Positions 19,298 through 27,714 of a DNA stretch of 64,000 nt are shown one piece after another. Within the stretch, counting starts at the first letter, position 1; the number at the start of each line of letters is the position of its first letter. The translations under genes were made by a program, and so were the position numbers. Source of the stretch: Gp6-AA45 sp035652075 (GTDB lineage Bacteria > Acidobacteriota > Vicinamibacteria > Vicinamibacterales > CAVVIG01); the NCBI GenBank assembly GCA_035652075.1, contig DASREL010000227.1, positions 1 to 64,000 on the forward strand. Reading direction: 5' to 3'. The notes beneath the pieces were generated by a model that was given only the letters and a program-made list of their open reading frames with translations, ran no database searches and was not told the DNA's origin.

Positions 19298-20640
19298 AGC
19301 TGCTCCTGGTCGGCATCAGTCATCGCACCGCGCCCGTCGAACTCCGCGAGCGCGTCGACTTCAACGTCCGTGGCGTCTCCGAGGCGCTGTCGACGTTGAC
19401 GAGCCGAGGCTCGGTCCGCGAAGCGGTCATCGTGTCGACCTGCAATCGTGCGGAAATCTACGCCGCGTGCGATGACGCCGCGGAGGCGCGGCAGGACATC
19501 GCGCGGTTCATCAGCGAGTTCACCGACGTGCCGGCGTCCGACGTCACGCCGCACATTCAGGAGCTCGTCGACGTCGACGCCGCGCGCCATCTGTTCCGCG
19601 TCGCCGCAGGCCTCGATTCGCTCGTCGTCGGCGAGCCGCAGATTCTCGGCCAAGTCAAAGAAGCCCATACGGCGGCGACCGAGGCGCACACCTCCGGCCC
19701 GATCCTGAATCGCCTGTTCCATTCCTGCTTCGGCGTCGGCAAGCGCGTGCGCACCGAAACCGGACTCGGATCCGGCGCCGTCTCGGTCAGCTTCGCGGCG
19801 GTCGCGCTCGCGAAGAAGATCTTCGGGGACCTCAGCGGACGCAACGTCGCCGTCATCGGCGCCGGCGAGATGGGCAAATTGACGGCGCTGCACATCAAAA
19901 CGCAGGGCGTCCATCACATGACGATCGTCAGCCGGACGATGGCGCATGCGGCGCGGACGGCGCAGGCGATCGGCGGCGCGAGCGCGGCGCCATGGGACGA
20001 GCTCGATGCGGTCCTCGGCGCGGCCGACATCGTCATCAGCGCGACGGGCGCGGCGCAGCCGATCCTGACCAAGGCGCACGTCGAGCAGGTCATGCGCCCG
20101 CGCCGCAATCGGCCGCTCTTCATCATCGACATCGCCTTGCCGCGCGATGTCGAAGCGGCCGCCGGCGAAATCGAGCAGGTGTTCCTCTACAACATCGACG
20201 ACCTTCAGGCGACGGTCCGCGAAAACCTGGCGCGGCGCGCCAGCGAAGTGACGCGCGCCGAAGCGATCGTCGAAGAAGAAATCGGCAAGTTCGCCGCATG
20301 GTTCCGCTCGCGTGGCGCCATCCCGACGCTCGTCGCCTTGCGGCAGCGGTTCGATGCGATTCGCCGCGCCGAGTTGGAGCGCCTCGATTTCAAGCTCTCG
20401 ACGCTTCCGCCCGAAGCGCGCGAACGCGTCGACGAAATCACACACCTCATCGTCGAAAAGCTGCTGTTGAAACCGACCGAGCAGTTGAAATCGGGTGATA
20501 CCGAAAACGTCAACTCATATGCGGAAGCGTTGACGCGCCTCTTTGCGCTTGCCGAGGACGAGGCGGCAAAAGCCGCCGCGCCGGGCGATTCCACCAACGT
20601 CGAGCCGTTCCAACGCGACCGGCGACGGCAGCCTCGCTGA
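19294..20640 (+). CDS. hemA: Glutamyl-tRNA reductase
   Basis: First committed enzyme of the C5 tetrapyrrole pathway: reduces glutamyl-tRNA to glutamate-1-semialdehyde with NADPH. 448 residues. The catalytic Cys is C50 in VIVSTCNRAEIY; the N-terminal motif GISHRTAPVELRE, the substrate segment LFRVAAGLDSLVVGEPQILGQ and the NADPH site VIGAGEMGKL are all present. The C-terminal dimerisation helices are intact, with a short extra tail after residue about 430 (FQRDRRRQPR). ATGA overlap with ccsA; hemC follows after 1 nt. Confidence 0.97.
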   Translation: MKLLLVGISHRTAPVELRERVDFNVRGVSEALSTLTSRGSVREAVIVSTCNRAEIYAACDDAAEARQDIARFISEFTDVPASDVTPHIQELVDVDAARHLFRVAAGLDSLVVGEPQILGQVKEAHTAATEAHTSGPILNRLFHSCFGVGKRVRTETGLGSGAVSVSFAAVALAKKIFGDLSGRNVAVIGAGEMGKLTALHIKTQGVHHMTIVSRTMAHAARTAQAIGGASAAPWDELDAVLGAADIVISATGAAQPILTKAHVEQVMRPRRNRPLFIIDIALPRDVEAAAGEIEQVFLYNIDDLQATVRENLARRASEVTRAEAIVEEEIGKFAAWFRSRGAIPTLVALRQRFDAIRRAELERLDFKLSTLPPEARERVDEITHLIVEKLLLKPTEQLKSGDTENVNSYAEALTRLFALAEDEAAKAAAPGDSTNVEPFQRDRRRQPR

Positions 20641-20641
20641 C

Positions 20642-21628
20642 GTGACCACCGAACTCCGCCTCGGCACGCGCGGCAGTCAACTCGCGCTCTGGCAAGCCAA
20701 CACGGTCAAGCGGCTCATCGAAGAACGCGGCGGTCCGCCGTGCCGCATCATCATCATCAAGACGTCGGGCGATCGGCTGCAGGACGCGCCGCTGTCGGAA
20801 GTCGGCGGCAAGCGGCTCTTCGTCAAGGAAATCGAAGATGCGATGCTGCGCGGCGACATCGATCTCGCCGTCCACAGCAGCAAGGACATGCCGGCGGTCC
20901 TGCCGGATGGACTCGTCATCGCCGGCGTGTTGCCGCGCGAAGATCCGTTGGATGCGGTCATCCTCCCGATGGCTCAGGGCTCGAGGCTCAGGGCTCAGAC
21001 GATCAGCGAGCTCGTCGCCGCCCTCGGCGATGCGCCGTCGATCGGAACCGGTTCCGTGCGCCGTATCGCGCAGCTCACGCGACTGATGCCGGGCGCCGCC
21101 TTCGCGCCGATTCGCGGCAATCTCGATACGCGGTTGCGGAAGCTGGACGAGGGCGCGCATGATGCGCTCGTGTTGGCAGCGGCCGGACTGCGACGTCTCG
21201 GTTTTTCATCGCGCATCACGATGACGATCCCCGCTGACGCGTGCGTCCCCGCGCCGGGCCAGGGCATCGTCGCGATCGAGATCCGCGACGGTGACGAGGC
21301 GACGCGTCAGGCGGTCGCGCGCATCGACGATCCGACGGCTGGCGCGGCACTTCGCGCCGAACGCAGCCTCGTCGCGGCGCTCGGCGGCGGATGCCAGACG
21401 CCGATCGGCGCGCTGGCGACGCCGGTCGACGGCGACGCGCTGGAGTTGGTGGCCGCCGTGGTTGCGCTCGACGGCAGCCGCGCCGTTCGCGCGCATGCGC
21501 GTGCGTCGCGCGCCGACGCAGCGGCGCTTGGCGCGCGCGTCGGGCAACAGTTGCTCGCCGACGGCGCCGGCGACATCCTCGCCGAAGCGGAACGCGCGCG
21601 CGGCACCGTGGAAGGATTACAGCCCTGA
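20642..21628 (+). CDS. hemC: Porphobilinogen deaminase (hydroxymethylbilane synthase)
   Basis: Polymerises four porphobilinogen units to hydroxymethylbilane. GTG start, 328 residues. Motifs: LRLGTRGSQLALWQA, AVHSSKDMPAVLP with the catalytic Asp region nearby (GDIDLAVHSSKD), and the dipyrromethane-cofactor Cys in LGGGCQTPIGA. In the loop after PREDPLDAVIL the sequence has about 8-10 extra residues (MAQGSRLRAQT) encoded by a heptamer array at 20971-20998. The loop is variable in the family, so the enzyme should tolerate it. The end overlaps the next gene by 4 nt. Confidence 0.96.
   Translation: MTTELRLGTRGSQLALWQANTVKRLIEERGGPPCRIIIIKTSGDRLQDAPLSEVGGKRLFVKEIEDAMLRGDIDLAVHSSKDMPAVLPDGLVIAGVLPREDPLDAVILPMAQGSRLRAQTISELVAALGDAPSIGTGSVRRIAQLTRLMPGAAFAPIRGNLDTRLRKLDEGAHDALVLAAAGLRRLGFSSRITMTIPADACVPAPGQGIVAIEIRDGDEATRQAVARIDDPTAGAALRAERSLVAALGGGCQTPIGALATPVDGDALELVAAVVALDGSRAVRAHARASRADAAALGARVGQQLLADGAGDILAEAERARGTVEGLQP
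20971..20998. repeat. Heptamer repeat (ggctcag family) inside hemC
   Basis: Four consecutive 7-nt units, ggctcag, ggctcga, ggctcag, ggctcag, are inserted in frame in a surface loop of HemC and encode AQGSRLRAQ. Twenty-eight bases equal four units; the net addition to the protein remains in frame. Confidence 0.8.
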
Positions 21629-23166
21629 GCATCGTCTATTTGATCGGCGCCGGCCCCGGCGATCCCGGGCTGATCACCGTCCGCGGACTGCAGTGCCTCG
21701 AGTCCGCCGACGTGGTGCTCTACGACCATCTCGTCCCGCCGAAGCTGCTGCGCTACGCGCGGCCCGATGCGGAGAAAATCGACGTCGGTACGGCGGCGCC
21801 GCAACCGCTCGAGCAGGAAGCGATCTGTTATCTGCTCGCCGAAAAAGCGCGCGAGGGCAAAACGGTCGCGCGGCTGAAGTGGGGCGATCCGTTCGTGTTC
21901 GATCGCGGCGGCAACGAGGCGCTGTTCCTGCACGAGCAGCGCGTGCGTTTCGAAGTGATCCCGGGCATTCCTGCCGGCATTGCCGTCCCGAGTTACGCCG
22001 GCGTGCCGATCACCTATCCCGGCGGCGGCGACACGCTGACGTTCATTCGCGGCCACGAAGACGAAGGCAAGACCAAGTCGTCGATCGACTGGACGAGCCT
22101 CGCGCGTCTCGACGGCACGATCGTCTGCTACGCCGGGCCCGATCAGATTCCGCACATGCTCGGCTCGCTGCTGTCGCACGGCCGATCGGCCGACGATTCC
22201 ACGGCGGTCGTGTATGACGGCACGCTGCCGACGCAGACGACGGTCTTCGGCACGCTGGCCGACGTCGCGAAATCGACGAAGGACTCGACCGATCGCCGTC
22301 CCGCGGTGGTTGTCGTCGGCCGCGTCGCCGGACTCCGCGAGCACCTGCGCTGGTTCGACGCGCGGCCGCTCTTCGGCAAGCGCGTGCTCGTTACACGTCC
22401 GCGCGAACAGGCCGGCGATCTCGTCGAACGTCTCGAAGCGATGGGCGCCGAACCGATCGTCGCGCCGATGATCCGCATCGTGCCGCCCGAAGACTACGCA
22501 CCGCTCGATGCCGCCACGGCGCGCGTCACGGAGTTCGACTGGATCGTGTTCGCGAGCGCGAATGCCGTCGATGCGTTCATGGAGCGGCTGCTCGCGGGAC
22601 CGCGCGATCTGCGCGCGCTCGGCGCGACGAAGATCTGCGTCGTCGGCCAGGCGACGGCCGAGCATCTCGCGAAGCACGGCGTCAAGGCCGATCTGATCCC
22701 GGCGGAGTACCGCGCCGAGGCGGTCGTGCCGGCGATGAAGGAACTCGCGCCGATCGACGGCCTGCGCGTCCTCCTGCCGCGCGGCGACATCGGCCGCGAA
22801 GTGATCGCCGAAGAATTGCGCAGAGGCGGCGCCGACGTGACCGAGATCGTCGCCTACCGGACGATCGTCGTCGAACCGGAACGCGAGGGCGAACCGGACA
22901 TCTACCGCATGCTCCTCGAGCGGCACATCGACGTCGTCACGTTCGCGAGCCCGTCCGCTGTCCGCAACTTCGTGCGCGTGCTCGGCGACGAGCCCGCGGC
23001 GGATCTGCTGCGCACGACGGTCGTCGCCTGCATCGGACCGGTCACGGCTGAGGCGGCCGCGCAATGCAACATCCAGACGACGATCATTCCGATAAGCTAC
23101 ACGGTACGGTCGATGGTGGACGCCATCGTGAAGTACTTCGAGACGAAGTCGACAGACCACAATTAA
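21625..23166 (+). CDS. cobA-hemD: Uroporphyrinogen-III C-methyltransferase / uroporphyrinogen-III synthase fusion
   Basis: A two-domain tetrapyrrole enzyme. Residues about 1-245 are a SAM uroporphyrinogen methyltransferase (VYLIGAGPGDPGLITVRGL, VARLKWGDPFVF, GIPAGIAVPSYAGVPITYP). Residues about 250-513 are uroporphyrinogen-III synthase (KRVLVTRPREQAGDLVERL, VTFASPSAVRNFV). There is no ATG, GTG or TTG at a sensible position. CTG at 21625 overlaps the hemC stop (CTGA) and has GGAAGGA 8 nt upstream, so it is taken as the start. TTG at 21640 is the alternative but is too far from the Shine-Dalgarno and cuts the first strand. Such fusions direct precursor to siroheme or corrinoids as well as heme. 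Confidence 0.9.
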   Translation: MSIVYLIGAGPGDPGLITVRGLQCLESADVVLYDHLVPPKLLRYARPDAEKIDVGTAAPQPLEQEAICYLLAEKAREGKTVARLKWGDPFVFDRGGNEALFLHEQRVRFEVIPGIPAGIAVPSYAGVPITYPGGGDTLTFIRGHEDEGKTKSSIDWTSLARLDGTIVCYAGPDQIPHMLGSLLSHGRSADDSTAVVYDGTLPTQTTVFGTLADVAKSTKDSTDRRPAVVVVGRVAGLREHLRWFDARPLFGKRVLVTRPREQAGDLVERLEAMGAEPIVAPMIRIVPPEDYAPLDAATARVTEFDWIVFASANAVDAFMERLLAGPRDLRALGATKICVVGQATAEHLAKHGVKADLIPAEYRAEAVVPAMKELAPIDGLRVLLPRGDIGREVIAEELRRGGADVTEIVAYRTIVVEPEREGEPDIYRMLLERHIDVVTFASPSAVRNFVRVLGDEPAADLLRTTVVACIGPVTAEAAAQCNIQTTIIPISYTVRSMVDAIVKYFETKSTDHN

Positions 23167-23182
23167 CCGTTCACAGTCCCAT
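23148..23182. repeat. Possible degenerate heptamer array at the hemD-hemB junction
   Basis: The bases from the end of hemD to the start of hemB can be read as five diverged 7-nt units (gtcgaca, gaccaca, attaacc, gttcaca, gtcccat). They contain the hemD stop TAA, and the hemB ATG overlaps the last unit. Divergence is high, so chance is possible. Confidence 0.3.
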
Positions 23183-24176
23183 GAGCCACGTCCACACGTA
23201 CTCGACGTTGAAGATCACGCACCGGATGCGCCGGCTGCGCCAGAGCGAGTCGATCCGCGCGCTCGTCCGCGAGACGCGCCTGTCGCCCGACAACCTCGTG
23301 TTGCCGCTGTTCGTCTGCGAAGGCGAAGGTGTCCGCCGCGAAGTGTCGTCGATGCCGGGCGTGTTCAACCTGTCGGTTGACGAAGCGGTCAAAGAGGCGG
23401 AAGCGGCGCGTGCGGAAGGCGTGAAGAGCGTCATCCTGTTCGGCCTGCCCGATCGCAAAGACGACATCGGATCGACGGCCTACGATCCCGAAGCGCCGGT
23501 GCAGTGCGCGATTCGCGCGATCAAGCGCGAAGTGCCCGAGACGCTCGTGATCACCGACGTCTGCCTGTGCGAGTACACCGATCACGGCCACTGCGGCATC
23601 ATCATCGACGACGAGATCGCGAACGATCCGACGGTCGATCAGCTCGTGCGCGCCGCCGTGTCGCATGCCGCGGCGGGGGCGGACATCGTCGCGCCGTCGG
23701 ACATGATGGACGGACGCGTCGGGGCGATACGCGCGGGGCTCGACGAGCGCGGGTTCGAGAGCGTCGCGATCATGTCGTACGCGGCGAAGTACTGGTCGGC
23801 GTTTTACGGCCCGTTCCGCGAAGCCGCCGATTCTGCGCCCGCCTTCGGTGACCGTCGGTCGCATCAAATGGATCCGGCTAACGTCGCCGAAGCGCTCCGC
23901 GAGGTGGAACAGGACATCGCGGAAGGCGCCGACATCGTGATGGTCAAGCCGGCGCTCCTCTACCTCGACGTCATCGGCCGCGTGAAGGATCGCTTCGGAT
24001 ATCCGACGGCGGCGTATCACGTCAGCGGCGAATACGCGATGCTCAAAGCCGCCGCACGCAACGGGTGGATCGACGAACCGCGCGCGATGATGGAGACGCT
24101 GACGTCGATTCGCCGCGCGGGCGCCGACATCATCCTGACCTACTACGCCCGCGAAGCGGCGCGCGCGCTCGCGTGA
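23181..24176 (+). CDS. hemB: Delta-aminolevulinic acid dehydratase (porphobilinogen synthase)
   Basis: Condenses two 5-aminolevulinate molecules to porphobilinogen. 331 residues. The zinc-type active site is present: C128, C130 and C138 in DVCLCEYTDHGHCG. The two Schiff-base lysines are K203 (SYAAKYWSAFYGPFR) and K256 (VMVKPALLYLD). The ATG follows the hemD stop by 14 nt. The gene overlaps the next one by 4 nt (GTGA). Together with hemA, hemL, hemC and hemD it completes the route to uroporphyrinogen III in one operon. Confidence 0.97.
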   Translation: MSHVHTYSTLKITHRMRRLRQSESIRALVRETRLSPDNLVLPLFVCEGEGVRREVSSMPGVFNLSVDEAVKEAEAARAEGVKSVILFGLPDRKDDIGSTAYDPEAPVQCAIRAIKREVPETLVITDVCLCEYTDHGHCGIIIDDEIANDPTVDQLVRAAVSHAAAGADIVAPSDMMDGRVGAIRAGLDERGFESVAIMSYAAKYWSAFYGPFREAADSAPAFGDRRSHQMDPANVAEALREVEQDIAEGADIVMVKPALLYLDVIGRVKDRFGYPTAAYHVSGEYAMLKAAARNGWIDEPRAMMETLTSIRRAGADIILTYYAREAARALA

Positions 24177-24892
24177 TCGTCTTCGCCGCGGCGGCGCTCG
24201 CGGTCACGCTCGGCATCACCAACGACGCCGTCACCGCGCCTACCCAGATTGCGGCGGGGCTCACGACCTTCACCATCGACAATCACGCGACCGCGCCGCA
24301 CGCGCTGCGGTTCGTCAAACTCTCGGCTCCGCACACTTCCGACGAGTTCGGCGCCTTCTTGAGATCCGGCGGCAAGCCGCCGGCGTGGATCTCGACCGTC
24401 GGCGGCGTCGCGACGCTCGCGCCGAGCCGATCCGAGGACTACACGATCACGATCGCCGCCGGTTCGTACGTCATCGTGGATGGCGATCGGTTCGTGCCGC
24501 TGCGCGTCACCGGTCCGGCCGCGAAGGCGCAGCCGCCGGCCGCCGACGTCAACGTCCGGTTGCGCGATCACGGCTTCCAACTGAACGCGCCGCTCTCCAG
24601 CGGCAAGCAAACCATCCATCTGCAGAACGTCGGGAGCGAGCCGCATCAGGCGCTCATCGTCCGCCTCCCCGAGCGGGTCAGCGAATTCGCGATCCGGACG
24701 TGGATCACGAATGGGTCGCACGGCGAGCACCCGGGTGAACCGGTCGGCGGGGCGCTCGAGGTGCCGATCGGCGCCGAGGCGTGGGTGACGCTCGATCTCA
24801 CGCCGGGACGCTACATCCTCCTGTGCGGTCAACTCGAAGAAGAAGGACGGCATTTCGACCTCGGGATGATCTATCGTTTCGAAATCGAGTAA
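24173..24892 (+). CDS. Secreted cupredoxin-like protein of unknown function
   Basis: A 239-residue protein that starts with GTG in a GTGA overlap with hemB. An N-terminal hydrophobic stretch (FAAAALAVTLGIT) looks like a signal. Two related beta-sandwich halves are visible: TTFTIDNHATAPHALRFVKL and later KQTIHLQNVGSEPHQALIV, the second ending TPGRYILLCGQLEEEGRHF and GMIYRFEIE. The His in the EPH motif and the late Cys, His and Met resemble a cupredoxin copper site, but the Cys-His-Met spacing differs from plastocyanin, so copper binding is uncertain. Position between hemB and mscL gives no clear function. Confidence 0.55.
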   Translation: MIVFAAAALAVTLGITNDAVTAPTQIAAGLTTFTIDNHATAPHALRFVKLSAPHTSDEFGAFLRSGGKPPAWISTVGGVATLAPSRSEDYTITIAAGSYVIVDGDRFVPLRVTGPAAKAQPPAADVNVRLRDHGFQLNAPLSSGKQTIHLQNVGSEPHQALIVRLPERVSEFAIRTWITNGSHGEHPGEPVGGALEVPIGAEAWVTLDLTPGRYILLCGQLEEEGRHFDLGMIYRFEIE

Positions 24893-24896
24893 CCCC

Positions 24897-26939
24897 ATGT
24901 TGAAAGGCTTCAAGCAATTCCTCCTGCGCGGGAACGTCGTCGATCTCGCGGTCGCCGTCATCATCGGCGCCGCTTTCGGCGGCGTCGTGACGGCGCTCGT
25001 CAAAGATCTCCTGACGCCGCTCATCGCCGCGATGTTCGGCAAGCCCGACTTCTCGGCCATCGCCTTCACGATCAACGGCAGCAAGTTCCTCGTCGGCGAC
25101 TTCATCAACGCCGTCGTGTCGTTCCTGCTCGTCGCGATCGCGATTTACTTCTTCATCGTGGCGCCGATGAATTACATCGCCGAGCGGCGGAAGCGCGGCA
25201 TGCCGCCGCCCGATCCCACGACGAAGCAGTGTCCCGAGTGTCTGAGCGACGTGCCGATTGCGGCGCGCCGCTGCGCCCACTGCGGGCAGGTGATTGCCGC
25301 GGTGTCGGCGCTCATCGCCCTCGCGCTCATCACGTCGGTCAGCGCGCAGCCGCGGCCGTTCGATCTGCTCATCACGAACGCACGCATCGTCGACGGCAGC
25401 GGCGGACCGTCGATGACCGGCGCGATTGGCGTCCGCGACGGCCGGATCGCGGCGGTCGGCCGCGTCACCGGAACGGCGACGCGCACGATCGATGCACACG
25501 GATTGGTGGTCGCGCCAGGATTCATCGATCCGCACTCGCACTCCGACTTCGCGCTCCTGACCGACGGCAATGCGGAGAGCAAGATCCGCCAGGGCGTGAC
25601 GACCGAAGTGATCGGCGAGAGCGGATCCGTCGCGCCGCAGAAGCCGACCGCGAATCGTCCGTGGACCGATTTCTCCGGCTACTTCGGCGCGATCGAAAAA
25701 TCGAAGATCTCGGTGAACCTGCTGTCCTACGTTGGACTCGGACAGGTGCGCGAGTACGTGATGGGCAACGACGAGCGCGCGCCGACGGCTGACGAGCTCG
25801 CCAGGATGACCTCGCTCGTCGCCGACGCGATGCGTCAGGGCGCCTACGGCACGGCGACGGGCTTGATCTACACACCCAACGCGTACGCCAAGACCGACGA
25901 ACTGATCGCGCTGTCGAAACCGGCGGCGGCCGCCGGAGGCTTCTACGTCTCGCACCTCCGCTACGACGGCGACAAGTGGCGCCAGGGGATTCAGGAAGCG
26001 ATCGACATCGGCGAAGGTGCGCACATCCCGGTCCAGATCCTCCACCTGAAGATCACCGGGGCGAAGAACTTCGGGAAGATGAAAGACGTCATCGCGCTGG
26101 TCGAAGCGGCGCAGAAACGCGGCGTCGAGATCTCCGCCAATCAGTATCCCTACGTCGCGAGCAGCACCGGCTTGATTCAAACGATCCCGCCGTGGGCGCA
26201 CGAGGGCGGCAACGCGAAGCTCGTCGAGCGGCTCAAGGATCCCGAGACGCGCGCGAAGATTCGCAAAGAGATGGACGATCCGAATCCGACGTGGGAGAAC
26301 CGTCTCATCTCGGCCGGCACCTGGCACAACGTGCAGATCGCCTCACTCCCCGCCCGCACGGGGATGGACACCGGCTACAAGCGCTTCGAAGGCAAACGCG
26401 TGGACGAAGCGGCGAAGGAGATGGGGAAAGACCCCTACGACTTCGTGTTCGACATGCTGATTGCGAACGGCGGCAGCGTGAGCTGTGTCTGGTTCATCAT
26501 CGACGAACGCGATCTCACGCTCGCCATGCAGCAGCCGTGGGTCTCGATCGGATCGGATGGTTCCGCGCTCGCGACGAGCGGTCCGCTGCGAACCGGCGTG
26601 CCGCACCCGCGCAACTTCGGCACGTTCCCGCGCGTGCTCGGCAAGTACGTGCGCGAGGATCACGCGCTGACGCTGGAACAGGCGGTCTGGAAGATGAGCG
26701 GCCTCACCGCGAAGCAACTGCACATCGCGGATCGCGGGCTGATCAAAGAAGGGCTCGCCGCGGATCTCGTAATATTCGATCCGGCGACGGTGGCCGACCG
26801 CGCCACGTTCACCGATCCATTTCAGTATCCGGTCGGCATCCCCACCGTGATCGTGAACGGTCGCGTGGTGCTCGACAACGGCCGCCACACCGGTGCTCGA
26901 CCAGGTGTCGTCATCCGAGGCAAGGGTTACACGTCCTAG
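24897..26939 (+). CDS. Fusion of MscL mechanosensitive channel and N-acyl-D-amino-acid deacylase-type amidohydrolase
   Basis: One uninterrupted 680-codon frame. Residues 1-100 are MscL (MLKGFKQFLLRGNVVDLAVA, two helices, FIVAPMNYIAERRKRG). Residues 112-129 form the C-terminal Cys4 zinc-ribbon of long MscL proteins (CPEC...CAHC). At 132-150 a third hydrophobic segment ends SVSAQ, like a signal peptide with a cleavage site. Residues 155-680 are an amidohydrolase of the D-aminoacylase group (GFIDPHSHSDF, H213 and H215; SHLRYDGD; PHPRNFGTFPRVLGKYVRE). The usual metal-bridging Cys of D-aminoacylases is replaced (VIGESGSV). Either this is a true fusion, or the deacylase starts internally at a GTG near 25291 that lacks a Shine-Dalgarno. 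Confidence 0.85.
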   Translation: MLKGFKQFLLRGNVVDLAVAVIIGAAFGGVVTALVKDLLTPLIAAMFGKPDFSAIAFTINGSKFLVGDFINAVVSFLLVAIAIYFFIVAPMNYIAERRKRGMPPPDPTTKQCPECLSDVPIAARRCAHCGQVIAAVSALIALALITSVSAQPRPFDLLITNARIVDGSGGPSMTGAIGVRDGRIAAVGRVTGTATRTIDAHGLVVAPGFIDPHSHSDFALLTDGNAESKIRQGVTTEVIGESGSVAPQKPTANRPWTDFSGYFGAIEKSKISVNLLSYVGLGQVREYVMGNDERAPTADELARMTSLVADAMRQGAYGTATGLIYTPNAYAKTDELIALSKPAAAAGGFYVSHLRYDGDKWRQGIQEAIDIGEGAHIPVQILHLKITGAKNFGKMKDVIALVEAAQKRGVEISANQYPYVASSTGLIQTIPPWAHEGGNAKLVERLKDPETRAKIRKEMDDPNPTWENRLISAGTWHNVQIASLPARTGMDTGYKRFEGKRVDEAAKEMGKDPYDFVFDMLIANGGSVSCVWFIIDERDLTLAMQQPWVSIGSDGSALATSGPLRTGVPHPRNFGTFPRVLGKYVREDHALTLEQAVWKMSGLTAKQLHIADRGLIKEGLAADLVIFDPATVADRATFTDPFQYPVGIPTVIVNGRVVLDNGRHTGARPGVVIRGKGYTS

Positions 26940-26940
26940 G

Positions 26941-26982
26941 TACGACGTGCGTAGCGCGATGTGCGGTGCGACGTGCGTCATG
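26941..26982. repeat. Diverged heptamer array at a gene start
   Basis: Six 7-nt units with consensus near tgcgatg (tacgacg, tgcgtag, cgcgatg, tgcggtg, cgacgtg, cgtcatg) start one base after the deacylase stop. Units 3 and 6 contain the two possible ATG start codons of the next gene (26959 and 26980). Confidence 0.5.
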
Positions 26983-27714
26983 GCGATCGCGAGCACGACA
27001 CTTCTCGGTCAACCGCTCGATCGAATAACAGGCAAGGTCCTCGACGGCCGCGGTACGCCCGTGACGGACGCGGCAGTCCGCGTCGAAGCGGTGTTCGGAT
27101 TTGCGGGCGGCGACTACCTCGGTCAAAAGACGTTCGCCACGAAAACCGGCTCCAAAGGTGACTGGGCGATTCTTGGCTTCAAAGCCGGCATCTGGGTCTT
27201 CGATGCGTCTGTGCCCGGCTCGGTCGCCGACGTCGTCGTCTTACCCTTCAACGTGGTCACGCCACCCAACAGCGGCGTCGGTGGACTGACGCCGGCCTGG
27301 CATCCCGTGCTTCGACCGTCGCCGCGCCCGCCGGGAGAAATCGGGCAGACGTTGGCGGACGCGGAGGTCGCGGCGCGCGCCGGCCGATCGGATCGCGCCG
27401 TTCCGCTGCTGGCGCGGGTCGCCGACTCGAACGATGTCGACGTGCTGACGGCCGCCGGCCGGATTTGTCTGCTGATGCACGACGGTGCGGCGGCGCGACC
27501 GTTCTTCAAACGCGCGCTCGAACGGGATCCGCAGTCATTTCGTGCGGCGCTCGGCATGGCGTCCGGCGCACTGCTGCAGCGCGACGGCGCGACCGCCGGC
27601 AAGGCGTTTCACGACGCGCGCGATCGAACCACGGACAAGGACGAGCGGGGATACTTAGCCGCCGCGGTCGCAGATCTGAACAAAGCGAACAACGTCCTCC
27701 GAGGCACATATTGA
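26959..27714 (+). CDS. Carboxypeptidase-regulatory/TPR-like secreted protein, copy 1
   Basis: A 251-residue protein from the ATG at 26959 (26980 is an alternative seven codons later). The N-terminal half is a carboxypeptidase-regulatory beta-sandwich (ITGKVLDGRGTPVTDAAVRV). The C-terminal half is helical with TPR character (PFFKRALERDPQSFRAALGM, DARDRTTDKDERGYLAAA). It is clearly homologous over its length to the next gene, so the pair is a tandem duplication. The predicted signal sequence is shorter and poorer here than in copy 2, and both candidate ATGs lie in a heptamer array. Function unknown; probably periplasmic. Confidence 0.65.
   Translation: MCGATCVMAIASTTLLGQPLDRITGKVLDGRGTPVTDAAVRVEAVFGFAGGDYLGQKTFATKTGSKGDWAILGFKAGIWVFDASVPGSVADVVVLPFNVVTPPNSGVGGLTPAWHPVLRPSPRPPGEIGQTLADAEVAARAGRSDRAVPLLARVADSNDVDVLTAAGRICLLMHDGAAARPFFKRALERDPQSFRAALGMASGALLQRDGATAGKAFHDARDRTTDKDERGYLAAAVADLNKANNVLRGTY

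Noticed and set aside
23148..23182. Secure heptamer array at the hemD-hemB junction
   Set aside because: The five units share too few bases to exclude chance; it is kept only as a low-confidence feature.
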